A stretch of 64,000 nucleotides of DNA from Rheinheimera sp. D18. GTDB taxonomy: Bacteria; Pseudomonadota; Gammaproteobacteria; Enterobacterales; Alteromonadaceae. Below are positions 9,297 to 17,746 of this stretch, in pieces; the stretch's first letter is position 1; each line of letters begins with the position of its first letter. The stretch lies in NCBI RefSeq assembly GCF_004345025.1, contig NZ_CP037745.1, positions 3,244,354-3,308,353 on the forward strand, written 5' to 3'. The notes under the pieces were generated by a model, which worked only from the letters and a program-made list of their open reading frames with translations, was not told the DNA's origin and did no database searches. Position numbers and translations under genes: made by a program.

Positions 9297-9520
9297 TGGG
9301 GTCACCTTTACTTAAAAACTGAATTAAAAAACAGCTGCTGAGCACAATGCCGGCAGTTATTTAGTTTAACGCTCTATTATTAGTTTATTTGTCTCAACGC
9401 TAATATCTCTACTGCCTTTCGTATTACTTTCACAGCCACGGATATAAACTATACTTCAGACAGTATTGGCGCTGTTATCGCTTTGCGATATGACCAAGTT
9501 CCTTGCTTAGGAGAATGGCT

Positions 9521-10777
9521 ATGGCAAACGCAAAACGTATTATTATTTGTTGTGATGGCACGTGGAACGAGCCCGATGAAATTCCAACTAACGTTACCAA
9601 GCTTGTTAGAGGTATAGCGCCACTTAGCCAAGATGGCGTACATCAGGTAGTGTTTTATGACCAAGGTGTCGGCACCGGTGGTAAGTTTGACCGTTTTATC
9701 GGGGGTGCCTTTGGTAGCGGCTTAGAAAAAAACGTCCTCGATTGCTATCGCTTCTTAACCCATAACTACCAACTAGGCGATGAAATTTATACCTTTGGCT
9801 TTAGTCGTGGCGCATACACCGCCCGCGCCTTTATCGGTTTAGTAAATGCCGTGGGCTTATTAGAAAAAAGCACCCTAGATAAATTAAAGCAAGCTTATAA
9901 ATATTATCGTACTGAACCAGATAAACGACCTGAAGCCTTATATGCTGATAATTATCGGCCAGATATTCGCATGATAGGCGTGTTCGATACTGTGGGAGCG
10001 CTGGGCGCACCGACACGTTTTCTGGGTAAGTTTACCCGTAACTGGGTTGGCTTTTTTAATACCCGTATTTGTGCCCAAGTGAAATATGCTTACCATGCAT
10101 TAGCACTTGACGAGCGTCGCGGACCGTTTCAGCCTGATTTATGGACAGGGACACTGCAAGACGACCAATATATGGAGCAATGCTGGTTTGCCGGCGCGCA
10201 CTCTGACGTGGGAGGTGGCTATACCGAATGTGGTTTATCTGACATAGCACTGCAATGGATGGTTAGTAAGGCGTTAGCCTTGGGGTTAGAGTTTAATCAG
10301 CACTATTTAGACGCGCAGTGCAAACCTGACCTTAGTATGTCACCACATAACTCTTATTCTTTTAGCTACAAACTACTAGAAAAAATGGGTGGAGGTGAGT
10401 CTGTTAGATATATCTATGGTGACCCAGCTAACCCACCAATAAATGTTAGTATTCACGATAGTGTGTACCAGCGAGTGGCCAAAAGTAGCTATCGACCAGC
10501 AAACCCCGATTTTCCGCAGGCAGATAAACTAACCGACCGTCGCCATAAAGTTCGCTTTCAAGCTAACAACATTCCAGAGGCAAAATTAACTATAAACACC
10601 GTTACCGCCAACTGCCAGCTGTTAGATTTTAGCCAAGGTAGTGGCGCACGCATTCAGTTTAACGGCGAGCTACATAAAGGTGATAGCCTCAGTATTGACT
10701 GCGAGCATTTTGGCAACAATACCGCGCAGTGCGTCTGGCAAAAAGGTAACCAGTACGGCCTGCGTTTTATTGCTTAA
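9521..10777 (+). CDS. DUF2235 alpha/beta hydrolase with C-terminal PilZ domain
   Basis: Residues 1 to about 330 are a DUF2235 hydrolase (the fold of Tle1-type phospholipases): IIICCDGTWNEPDE at the start, nucleophile motif TFGFSRGAYTAR, and WFAGAHSDVGGGY. Residues about 340-418 look like a PilZ domain: RRHKVRF supplies the RxxxR motif, LLDFSQGSGARIQF a slightly altered DxSxxG motif, and CVWQKGNQYGLRFIA the final strand typical of PilZ. PilZ domains bind cyclic di-GMP, so lipase or esterase activity may be under c-di-GMP control (inference). There is no signal peptide and no type VI secretion gene nearby. The ATG at 9521 is chosen because AGGAG lies 7 bases upstream; the one at 9515 is too close. 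Confidence 0.85.
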   Translation: MANAKRIIICCDGTWNEPDEIPTNVTKLVRGIAPLSQDGVHQVVFYDQGVGTGGKFDRFIGGAFGSGLEKNVLDCYRFLTHNYQLGDEIYTFGFSRGAYTARAFIGLVNAVGLLEKSTLDKLKQAYKYYRTEPDKRPEALYADNYRPDIRMIGVFDTVGALGAPTRFLGKFTRNWVGFFNTRICAQVKYAYHALALDERRGPFQPDLWTGTLQDDQYMEQCWFAGAHSDVGGGYTECGLSDIALQWMVSKALALGLEFNQHYLDAQCKPDLSMSPHNSYSFSYKLLEKMGGGESVRYIYGDPANPPINVSIHDSVYQRVAKSSYRPANPDFPQADKLTDRRHKVRFQANNIPEAKLTINTVTANCQLLDFSQGSGARIQFNGELHKGDSLSIDCEHFGNNTAQCVWQKGNQYGLRFIA

Positions 10778-10783
10778 TATCAA

Positions 10784-10810
10784 CACAACACGGCTAATGG
10801 CCGCGTTGTG
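10784..10810. terminator. possible bidirectional hairpin between convergent genes
   Basis: CACAACACGG and CCGCGTTGTG pair with one mismatch around a 7-base loop between the convergent hydrolase genes. There is no clear T-run on either side, so terminator activity is uncertain. Confidence 0.4.
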
Positions 10811-10846
10811 GGTTGCTGCACAAAGCTATAAAGTGAAAGCGCTAAT

Positions 10847-12661
10847 TTAGGGCAATTGCAGCTGAGCAAATAGCCAATCTAACGCTTGCAGTATTGTGTA
10901 AGGTTGCTGCAATGGCACTAAGTGCTCACTGTCGGTTAGTGCAATATACTGACCATTCGACAAAGAGGCCTGTTCTTTACTCCAATTGCTGCCTTCTTGC
11001 TGCCACAACTTTAATGCAAGCAACTCTTCTGGCGTCGCATTATCGGTATCAGCTAACTCAAAATCACTGTCAATAATCGACACTGGCACGCCGGTAACCA
11101 TAGCTAACTGGGCGTAGCTATCTAAATCGGCAATATAGGCTGCTATTTCACGGGCACGCGCCTGCTGATGTGGCACTAGCAAACGTTGCTGGCTAATTTG
11201 CTCAAAGTATTGCCAGTCCATTAACTTTTTATGTTCGGCTACCAGCTGCTCGGCAAGCTCGCGCTCTTGCTGAATTTTGGTTAAAGTTCGCTCATTCCAT
11301 GCTCCGGTGGCTATATGTGGCAGCAATTCTGCCAAGTTAGCCAAATACCAGTCGGCCGGGTAGGCCTGATACAGGCTTAACGAATGCGGTAATGGAATGT
11401 CTGGGTCAACATACAGCATGGCTTTTATATCAAACTGCGACTGATATTGCTGATAAAACCAACGGGTACTAATGCTAGCGCTAGAAAAGGCTAAGAGTAC
11501 AATTTGTTGTTCATCTAACTGTTGCAACACTGCGGCTAAATCGTCAGCAAAACGGCGATATGACAGAGTATCCGCGGTGCTACTAAAGGCATTACCCAGT
11601 CGGTCAACACTGTATACTCGGTATTTTTGCGCTAATAATGGCTGTAATGCAGCAAACCAGGCACTATCACTATGGTAATTTTGGTTGGGCCCAGCTAATA
11701 GCACCACGGCTGGCCCTGGATTATCGCTACCCATAGCACGCACGTGAAATTGCTGATCTTTTACCGTTAGCTGCATAGAATGTTGTGGCAGCTCAGGCTG
11801 ACTTAGGTTGGCAAAAAACGCCAAAATTTTATCTGTCGTATCAAGCTGACTAAAACTCCAACTATGGCTGCCATTTTCGACACGCATTAACTGAAACTTT
11901 TGCTGGCCGTTAGTGTAACTAATTAACTCAGCATTATTATTTGGTAGCGCTTTTTTGAGTGGATACGGCAAACCGTTATGTAAATTAGCATGCAGCAAAA
12001 TGGCTTGTGGCGAGCTAATTAAACCAAAGTTAGCATGATTACTGCCGTTATAAGGCAATACAGAATCTGCATCACCATGCAGCATTAATATAGAAACCGG
12101 CTTTGTTGGCGCACAACTATCCGCTAATTGACGCGACATTGACCCAGCAACAACAGCCACTGCTTTAAATGTTTCACTGCGGTTACAGGCTAAATTTTGC
12201 GTAAATAAACCTCCTTGAGAAAACCCTGCAGCATAGATCTCACCCTCTGCTAACTTATGTTTAGATTGAATATCGGCAATAACCTTATCGACAAAACCTA
12301 AATCATCAGCGCCTTTTCGATGTGCAATATTACAATCACAGCCTTCATTCCATTCAATTTCCTTTGAATTAGGATAGGCGACAATATAATCGTTACTTGC
12401 GCGCTCAAATTGCGCCATAGTTTGCATTTGACTAGCTCGGCCGCCAGAGCCATGAAACGCTAATAGTAATTTGTATTGTCGTTCAGGCTGGTAATTTGCC
12501 GGAAGCTTAAGCAAGTAGCTGCGCTGCCCCAGCATAGTGCTTTCAGTTACATGCTCATTCTCAGCGACAGGGTCTTTATTACTATCAGCTGAGAAGCAGC
12601 CACTTAACAAACATAGCGCTGTGCCAATTAGGCTTAGTTTTGTGATCATTTGTCGTTTCAT
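10847..12661 (-). CDS. lipoprotein with two alpha/beta-hydrolase domains (LpqC/PHB-depolymerase-like plus hydrolase fold)
   Basis: The 604-residue protein has a lipoprotein signal (MITKLSLIGTALCLLSGC, preceded by MKRQ). The first domain (residues about 45-290) resembles the esterase/polyhydroxybutyrate-depolymerase family: FHGSGGRASQMQ, nucleophile elbow AAGFSQGGLF, acid in LMLHGDADSVLPY and histidine in ENGSHSWSF. The second (about 305-604) is another alpha/beta hydrolase: VVLLAGPNQNYHSDSAWF, elbow LLAFSSASIS and a late DSEHLVPL. Its elbow lacks both glycines of GxSxG, so that half may be weakly active or inactive. AGGAAAG precedes the ATG at 12661. It is divergent from a CadC-like regulator, which is a likely controller. 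The substrate is unknown. Confidence 0.78.
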   Translation of the reverse strand: MKRQMITKLSLIGTALCLLSGCFSADSNKDPVAENEHVTESTMLGQRSYLLKLPANYQPERQYKLLLAFHGSGGRASQMQTMAQFERASNDYIVAYPNSKEIEWNEGCDCNIAHRKGADDLGFVDKVIADIQSKHKLAEGEIYAAGFSQGGLFTQNLACNRSETFKAVAVVAGSMSRQLADSCAPTKPVSILMLHGDADSVLPYNGSNHANFGLISSPQAILLHANLHNGLPYPLKKALPNNNAELISYTNGQQKFQLMRVENGSHSWSFSQLDTTDKILAFFANLSQPELPQHSMQLTVKDQQFHVRAMGSDNPGPAVVLLAGPNQNYHSDSAWFAALQPLLAQKYRVYSVDRLGNAFSSTADTLSYRRFADDLAAVLQQLDEQQIVLLAFSSASISTRWFYQQYQSQFDIKAMLYVDPDIPLPHSLSLYQAYPADWYLANLAELLPHIATGAWNERTLTKIQQERELAEQLVAEHKKLMDWQYFEQISQQRLLVPHQQARAREIAAYIADLDSYAQLAMVTGVPVSIIDSDFELADTDNATPEELLALKLWQQEGSNWSKEQASLSNGQYIALTDSEHLVPLQQPYTILQALDWLFAQLQLP

Positions 12662-12769
12662 TTAACTTTCCTGTTAACATGTAATCAGGCTTTAGTTTAT
12701 AAAAAAGACAGCGGCTTCTCATGGCTATAACGATGATGTTTTTGTGATGGAAAGCTTACCGAGTATAGA

Positions 12770-14803
12770 ATGACTGACACTACAACGGCATCTAGCCAAA
12801 CTCATAGGCTGTTTGGCCAGCTAACTTTCGATATGGTTAACCGCCGGCTTTGCTGTAATGAAACCTGCCTTTATCTTGAGCCGAGGCAATATCAGCTGCT
12901 TATCTGTTTATTGGCCAGCAATGGGCAGCCGGTAACTAGAGATCAACTTATTGCTCAAGCTTGGCAGGGCAGAATAGTCAGTGATGGCGCAATTAACCGC
13001 GCCGTATCAATGCTGCGAAAAACCATGGCTAAACTAGACCCCAACGGCCAATATATTGAAACTTTACCTAAATTAGGCTACCGACTGCAGCCGGCAGTAC
13101 AAGAAATAGCCACGCCACCAGGCGGCAACAAGCCAATATTAACAACTAAGCCGAGACCGAAACTAAGGTTTGCTACGCCAGTTGCGCTCTGTGCGGTATT
13201 AACCATATTAGTGCTTTTTTGGTTAATACCATCCCAGCCGGCCGTACCTGTTAGCGTTGTGGGTATGGCCGCGCCACACACCAGTTTTGATGGTGCAGAG
13301 GTTGATATTAGCGTGGATATTAGCGGCAGCAGCTTGTTGTATCATCGCCAAGCCAGCAATGGTAACAACCAAGTTTGGTTAAATACGCTGACTAATAAGC
13401 AGCATATTGCGCTAACACCCGCCAGCGAGAACAGTGCTTTTGCTAGCTTAAGCCCAAACGGGCAGCAAGCTGTATACGCGCGTTACAACCAACAGCAATG
13501 CGAACTTGTGTTGCTGGATATAACAACCTTAGTACTAAAGCACTTAACTGCATGTACTCTAGCAAGCACACTAAAGATACAGTGGCACCCTGACGGCAAC
13601 CGTATTTATTATCGGCAACGCACCGACAACACTAAGCCTTATAAAATTTTTCAGCTTAACGTGCGCACCGGTGCGACGCGCCAGCTTACCTTGCCAGCAA
13701 ACAGTTACAGCGGATTAGGCGATTTAGCGCTTGCGGTATCAGCTGAAGGCGTACTAGCGGTTGGCCGTTATTTAGCGCCAAATAGTAGCTTATTACTTTT
13801 CCTTAACGCGGAGACTGGCGAGTTAGTGCAACAGCAACAATTAGACATCGCCATACGAGAACTCGCTTGGCATAACGCTCAGCTGCTGCTAAGTGATAGC
13901 AAACGCCTGTATTACTATCACCAACAACAGCTGTTAGATGCTTATCAGTCTGCCGATCTAATTCAATCATTGGCGGTAAGCGCTAATGCGATATTTTTTA
14001 GCTCCCTTGAGCAACGTAGCGATATCTGGCGACAAGACGCGTCAGGCCAACTAACGCCTGTTATTAACAGCTCTCGTTTAGACATTATGCCGCGCATAGC
14101 TAATGACGGCAGGCAGCTCGCGTTTTTAACTACTCGTGAAGGTGAGCACCAACTTTGGTTAAAAGATGCCAGCGGTACAGAACGATTATTAGCCGAGCTA
14201 CCCGGTACTCCGAGCTTTGCGAGGTTAAGCTGGTCAGCCGACGATAGCCAAATACTGCTGGCTAAAGACGATGCCTTATACGCGGTTAGCCTGCCTGAGG
14301 GTAAAGTTTCATTATTATTATCCGCAGAAAAACAGGTAGCCGTAGTAAATTGGGCGAACAATGATCAAGGTGTTATTTATAGTAGTAATCGCAGCGGTGA
14401 CTGGCAGCTATGGCTATACGACCTGCTTAGCGGTACCGAGCAACAATTAACCCAACAGGGTGGCTACAGCGGCCAATTGTGGCAGGGGCAACTCTACTTT
14501 ACGCGTTATCATCAAGACGGATTATGGCGCAAGTCGCTAACTGATAACGATGAGCAATTAGTGCTAGCGCAGTTTGATAAAATAAACTGGTTAAACTGGC
14601 AACTAGACGATGGCGTAGTGCATTATTATCAGCCGAATGAAGGTATTTATCGTTACCATTTAGCTAGCCATCAACAAGAACTATTACTAGCTGAAATGCC
14701 CGGTTTTGTGAGGCATTTCAGTATTTGGCAGCAAGACATCTATTTTGTAAAACAGCCGCCAATACAGGGCGACATATACCGGCTTAGCCTGCGACAAAAC
14801 TAA
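12770..14803 (+). CDS. CadC-like transmembrane transcriptional regulator with periplasmic TolB-type beta-propeller
   Basis: Residues about 10-105 form an OmpR/PhoB-type winged helix (LEPRQYQLLICLLASNG, VSDGAINRAVSMLRK, IETLPKLGYRLQP) on the cytoplasmic side. A single membrane segment lies at about 139-160 (PVALCAVLTILVLFWLIP). The remaining 500 residues contain repeated blades such as NNQVWLNTLTNK, ARIANDGRQLAFLTTREG and SNRSGDWQLWLYDLLSG, a TolB/WD40-like periplasmic propeller. Such one-component regulators sense periplasmic signals directly. It has no receiver domain. It is divergent from the double-hydrolase lipoprotein across 108 bases, its most likely target (inference). Confidence 0.85.
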   Translation: MTDTTTASSQTHRLFGQLTFDMVNRRLCCNETCLYLEPRQYQLLICLLASNGQPVTRDQLIAQAWQGRIVSDGAINRAVSMLRKTMAKLDPNGQYIETLPKLGYRLQPAVQEIATPPGGNKPILTTKPRPKLRFATPVALCAVLTILVLFWLIPSQPAVPVSVVGMAAPHTSFDGAEVDISVDISGSSLLYHRQASNGNNQVWLNTLTNKQHIALTPASENSAFASLSPNGQQAVYARYNQQQCELVLLDITTLVLKHLTACTLASTLKIQWHPDGNRIYYRQRTDNTKPYKIFQLNVRTGATRQLTLPANSYSGLGDLALAVSAEGVLAVGRYLAPNSSLLLFLNAETGELVQQQQLDIAIRELAWHNAQLLLSDSKRLYYYHQQQLLDAYQSADLIQSLAVSANAIFFSSLEQRSDIWRQDASGQLTPVINSSRLDIMPRIANDGRQLAFLTTREGEHQLWLKDASGTERLLAELPGTPSFARLSWSADDSQILLAKDDALYAVSLPEGKVSLLLSAEKQVAVVNWANNDQGVIYSSNRSGDWQLWLYDLLSGTEQQLTQQGGYSGQLWQGQLYFTRYHQDGLWRKSLTDNDEQLVLAQFDKINWLNWQLDDGVVHYYQPNEGIYRYHLASHQQELLLAEMPGFVRHFSIWQQDIYFVKQPPIQGDIYRLSLRQN

Positions 14804-14853
14804 TTCAGCTTTTTCGTTTAATTAACCAATACGGCCTGCGTTTTATCGCTTAA
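14802..14853. repeat. intergenic patch built from copies of two other gene ends
   Basis: Bases 14802-14830 match 17744-17772 (3' end of the aldehyde dehydrogenase gene) at 26 of 29 positions. Bases 14824-14853 match 10748-10777 (the last ten codons of the DUF2235-PilZ gene, including its stop) at 28 of 30. The two copied pieces overlap at a TAACCA-type word that both sources share (TAACCAGT). The patch itself directly follows the stop codon of the CadC-like gene. Confidence 0.7.
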
Positions 14854-14856
14854 GAC

Positions 14857-14882
14857 AAAAAGCGGCTTAACGACCGCTCTTT
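14857..14882 (+). terminator. rho-independent terminator after the CadC-like gene
   Basis: An AGCGG/CCGCT stem with an 8-base loop is preceded by an A-run and followed by CTTTTAG. It lies about 55 bases after the stop at 14803. The T-run is short, so the call is moderate. Confidence 0.55.
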
Positions 14883-14929
14883 TAGTTACAACTTAGTGCT
14901 GTATAAGCTAAACATTATTAAACTTTAAT

Positions 14930-15853
14930 TTAATAAGTAACCGGCAATTTTGCCAGAAACAGTGCAATCTGACTATTTAGCCACTCGGGTGCATCGGCCA
15001 TTATAAAATGCCGTGAATCTGGCGCATAAACTATTTGGTGGTAGGCTTTGGGCGCATTTTCTAACTGCTTTTCATAGCTAGCTTGTACTTGCTCTGGCGT
15101 ACTATAAGGTGCGCCATTTAGTAACGCGCCTAAAGTTAAAACCGGTACGGTTATTTTGTTTAGCACTGGACGTAAATCTTGCTGCATAAGCTCGCCCATT
15201 ACTCGGCCGCTAGTCATACCGTCAGAGCGCTTCATATCGGCGACAATACGTTGCTGCCAATCCGTGTTATTTGTCATACTTTTTGCCATCGCCACTGGAT
15301 CGAAGGCATTGTTTGGTGCCTCAAAGGACGATGCTGCCGATTGCTTAAACAACTCACCCAATGCCGGTAAACCATCAACATTTATTGCTGCAGTTATGTG
15401 CTCTGGGTTATTTACGGCTAATGACAATGCTATAAACCCACCTAACGAATGGCCAATAACAATGGGCTTATTTAGTTTGTTTTGTTCTATATAATCAAGA
15501 ATAGCCTGCTGCTGGGTTGCAATATAGCCATGCGGCCAATGCTTCTGTGCCAGCGGCGCAACACCGGCAAAACCAGCCAAAGTTAGCACATGTAATTGGT
15601 ATTTGTCTTTTAATGCCTCTACCGTGCTTTGCCATACCACGCCCGATGATGCTAAGCCTGGAATAAGTATTATAGCGGGGCCTTGGCCATATACTTGTAC
15701 AGAAAAACACTGACAACTGGCTTGCACCTGCTTAGCAGCCGCTGTAGTAACTTCAGTGTGTGCATTAGCCGTGCTAACCTGCAGCAAAGCAGCTGTTGTT
15801 ATTAGCATTACTGCATTAAGATTTTTTAGCGTTGTTTTTAATTTGTTTTGCAT
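14930..15853 (-). CDS. exported alpha/beta hydrolase
   Basis: The 307-residue protein carries a signal peptide (first 31 residues, ending VSTANA-H). The body is a classical alpha/beta hydrolase: AIILIPGLASSGVVW with the oxyanion region, nucleophile elbow VIGHSLGGFIAL, acid-loop region LTLGALLN, and a late histidine in APDSRHFIMADAPEW. It should act on an ester or related bond in the periplasm or outside; the substrate cannot be read from sequence. It is divergent from the DesK-type kinase gene. The 189 bases between hold two near-perfect palindromes, so the two-component system may control this gene (inference). Confidence 0.83.
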   Translation of the reverse strand: MQNKLKTTLKNLNAVMLITTAALLQVSTANAHTEVTTAAAKQVQASCQCFSVQVYGQGPAIILIPGLASSGVVWQSTVEALKDKYQLHVLTLAGFAGVAPLAQKHWPHGYIATQQQAILDYIEQNKLNKPIVIGHSLGGFIALSLAVNNPEHITAAINVDGLPALGELFKQSAASSFEAPNNAFDPVAMAKSMTNNTDWQQRIVADMKRSDGMTSGRVMGELMQQDLRPVLNKITVPVLTLGALLNGAPYSTPEQVQASYEKQLENAPKAYHQIVYAPDSRHFIMADAPEWLNSQIALFLAKLPVTY

Positions 15854-15947
15854 AACAGTTCCTATTCATTTAATAGCTGCCGTTCAGCTACCAACAGGCT
15901 AACCTAATAGGATCAATAAAATCGCAAACAAATGTCACCGCTTTAAC

Positions 15948-15961
15948 ATGACAGTTGTCAT
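15948..15961. promoter_or_regulatory. palindromic candidate operator (ATGACA-GT-TGTCAT)
   Basis: Two 6-base arms, ATGACA and TGTCAT, flank a 2-base centre. Related half sites, TGTCA at 15933-15937 and TGACA at 15971-15975, lie to either side. The site is between the divergent hydrolase and sensor-kinase genes and fits binding by a dimeric NarL/LuxR-type response regulator. Which protein binds is inferred. Confidence 0.55.
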
Positions 15962-15992
15962 TAAAAAAACTGACAAAGAACACTAAGAAAGC

Positions 15993-16011
15993 GTCTCTTT
16001 ATATAAGAGAC
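15993..16011. promoter_or_regulatory. perfect palindrome over a possible -10 region
   Basis: GTCTCTT and AAGAGAC arms of 7 bases surround TATAT, 32 bases before the kinase start. The centre overlaps a TATATAA word that could be a -10 element, so a bound protein could block or position RNA polymerase. Confidence 0.5.
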
Positions 16012-16042
16012 TACTAACTCAGAATACGTCACTAGGTGAAAT

Positions 16043-17125
16043 ATGCAGGCTGAAACAAATCAAGGTATTTACACAAAAACTGAACAAAAATTTGCGTGGA
16101 TATATCTGATTAATTTAATTTTTTACTTTCTACCATTATTTGTAGCAAGCTTTAAATGGTGGCAATACTTAAGCATGGCAGCTGCATTAGGCATATTTTT
16201 ATTCTGTTACTTTACAGCTTACCGCAGTAAATTTTCTGCTATACATAAACCCATACTGGGCATAATAATTATCGCCAGCCTTATTACCCCTATTAACCCA
16301 GGCTCAATCAGCATGTTTGCTTATGCGGGCTTCTTTATTGCTTTAGCATTTCCGCTTCGCCAATATATATTGTCTATCAGTGCATTAGCACTATTACTGG
16401 TGTTATTAGATTTAAGCTTAACTCTGCACTGGCCATATTTTTTAACTATGGGCATTCCTATACTTTTAGGTGTTAGCTTTTTTGGCCGCGTTGAGCGCCA
16501 GCGTTTATTTCATCAGCAACGTGAACAAAAAAGCGCAGATGAAATTAGTCAATTAGCAACGACTGTAGAGCGTGAACGTATTGCTCGTGACTTACATGAC
16601 ATTTTAGGCCACACCTTATCTAGCATTGCGCTTAAGGCTGATTTAGCAATCAAGCTATTAGATAATCAGCGGCCCGATGCCGTTCGTGTGCAACTGACAG
16701 AACTAAGCCAGATTGCCCGAGATAGCTTGTCGCAAGTGCGGCAAAGCGTGTCCGGCTATAAACATCAGGGGCTAGCAGCTGAAGTAAGTAAACTATTAGC
16801 TAGACTGCGCGACGGCGGCTTTAACGCCGAATTACAGGGCACAGTACCAACATTAGATCAGCGCAGCGAAACCGCACTTATTCTGGTGTTAACGGAGCTA
16901 GTAACCAACGTGTTGCGCCACAGCAGTGGTAGCAGTTGTCAGCTTAGTTTCAGCCAATTAAACCAACGGCTTACAATTTCAGTTGTTGATAATGGCCAAG
17001 TTGAGGCTATATCTGTCGGCAATGGTTTAATAGGTATTGAAGAACGCCTTAACGCACTAAATGCCAGCATCGCTGTTTGTGTTAATAATGGCTGTAAAAT
17101 CCACATAGAATTGCCATTAACCTAG
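16043..17125 (+). CDS. DesK-type sensor histidine kinase
   Basis: The 360-residue protein has five or six membrane segments between residues 17 and 150. A linker and a HisKA_3 dimerisation domain follow, with the phospho-accepting His185 in ERIARDLHDILGHTLSS. The C-terminal ATPase domain includes LTELVTNVLRHSSG (N box), SVVDNGQ (G1) and GNGLIGIEERLNAL. There is no large extracytoplasmic domain, so the signal is probably sensed in the membrane, as for DesK and lipid fluidity. The partner regulator starts 11 bases downstream. No fatty-acid desaturase is adjacent, so the regulon is unknown. Confidence 0.9.
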   Translation: MQAETNQGIYTKTEQKFAWIYLINLIFYFLPLFVASFKWWQYLSMAAALGIFLFCYFTAYRSKFSAIHKPILGIIIIASLITPINPGSISMFAYAGFFIALAFPLRQYILSISALALLLVLLDLSLTLHWPYFLTMGIPILLGVSFFGRVERQRLFHQQREQKSADEISQLATTVERERIARDLHDILGHTLSSIALKADLAIKLLDNQRPDAVRVQLTELSQIARDSLSQVRQSVSGYKHQGLAAEVSKLLARLRDGGFNAELQGTVPTLDQRSETALILVLTELVTNVLRHSSGSSCQLSFSQLNQRLTISVVDNGQVEAISVGNGLIGIEERLNALNASIAVCVNNGCKIHIELPLT

Positions 17126-17136
17126 GGATATAAGGC

Positions 17137-17733
17137 ATGAAATTATTATTAGCCGAGGACCAAGCTATGGTGCGAGGCGCACTGGCGGCGCTATTAAACC
17201 TAGAACCAGGTTATCAGGTAACTGAAGCCGCCAATGGCGAGCAGGCATTAGCCTTACTAAAGCAGCAAACTTTTGATTTATTGCTAACCGATATTGAAAT
17301 GCCGAGTTTAAGTGGCATTGAGCTAGCCCAGTATGTGCAAAAAAACTTACCGACATTAAAAGTGGTGATTATTACCACCTTTGGTCGTGCCGGGTATATA
17401 AAACGCGCTTTAGATGCTGGCGTAAGTGGCTTTTTATTAAAAGACGCGCCGATAGAACAATTAAGTGCCGCGTTAAAACAAGTATTAACCGGTAAACGGG
17501 TGATTGACGGTGAATTAGTGCTACAAGCATTAGGTGAGCAAGACCCACTTAGCGACAAAGAGCGCCGCGCACTGCGCTTAGCTGCAGAAGGTAAAAGTAC
17601 CGCCGAAATAGCGGCGGCTATTTATGTTGCCGAAGGCACAGCGCGTAATTATTTGTCAGAAGCCATAAGTAAACTGCACGCTGCTAACCGGATAGATGCA
17701 GCACGTATTGCACGACAAAAAGGCTGGTTGTAG
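17137..17733 (+). CDS. NarL/DesR-type response regulator
   Basis: The 198-residue protein has a receiver domain with acidic pair Glu7-Asp8, phosphorylation site Asp52 (LLLTDIEMPSLSG), Thr in VIITTFG, and Lys in FLLKDAP. A LuxR-type helix-turn-helix follows (LSDKERRALRLAAEGKSTAE, VAEGTARNYLSEAISKL). It is the cognate partner of the upstream kinase, 11 bases away. Its last codon is separated by only 13 bases from the convergent aldehyde dehydrogenase gene, with no hairpin between. Confidence 0.92.
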   Translation: MKLLLAEDQAMVRGALAALLNLEPGYQVTEAANGEQALALLKQQTFDLLLTDIEMPSLSGIELAQYVQKNLPTLKVVIITTFGRAGYIKRALDAGVSGFLLKDAPIEQLSAALKQVLTGKRVIDGELVLQALGEQDPLSDKERRALRLAAEGKSTAEIAAAIYVAEGTARNYLSEAISKLHAANRIDAARIARQKGWL

Positions 17734-17746
17734 CTTCCCCGGCAAC

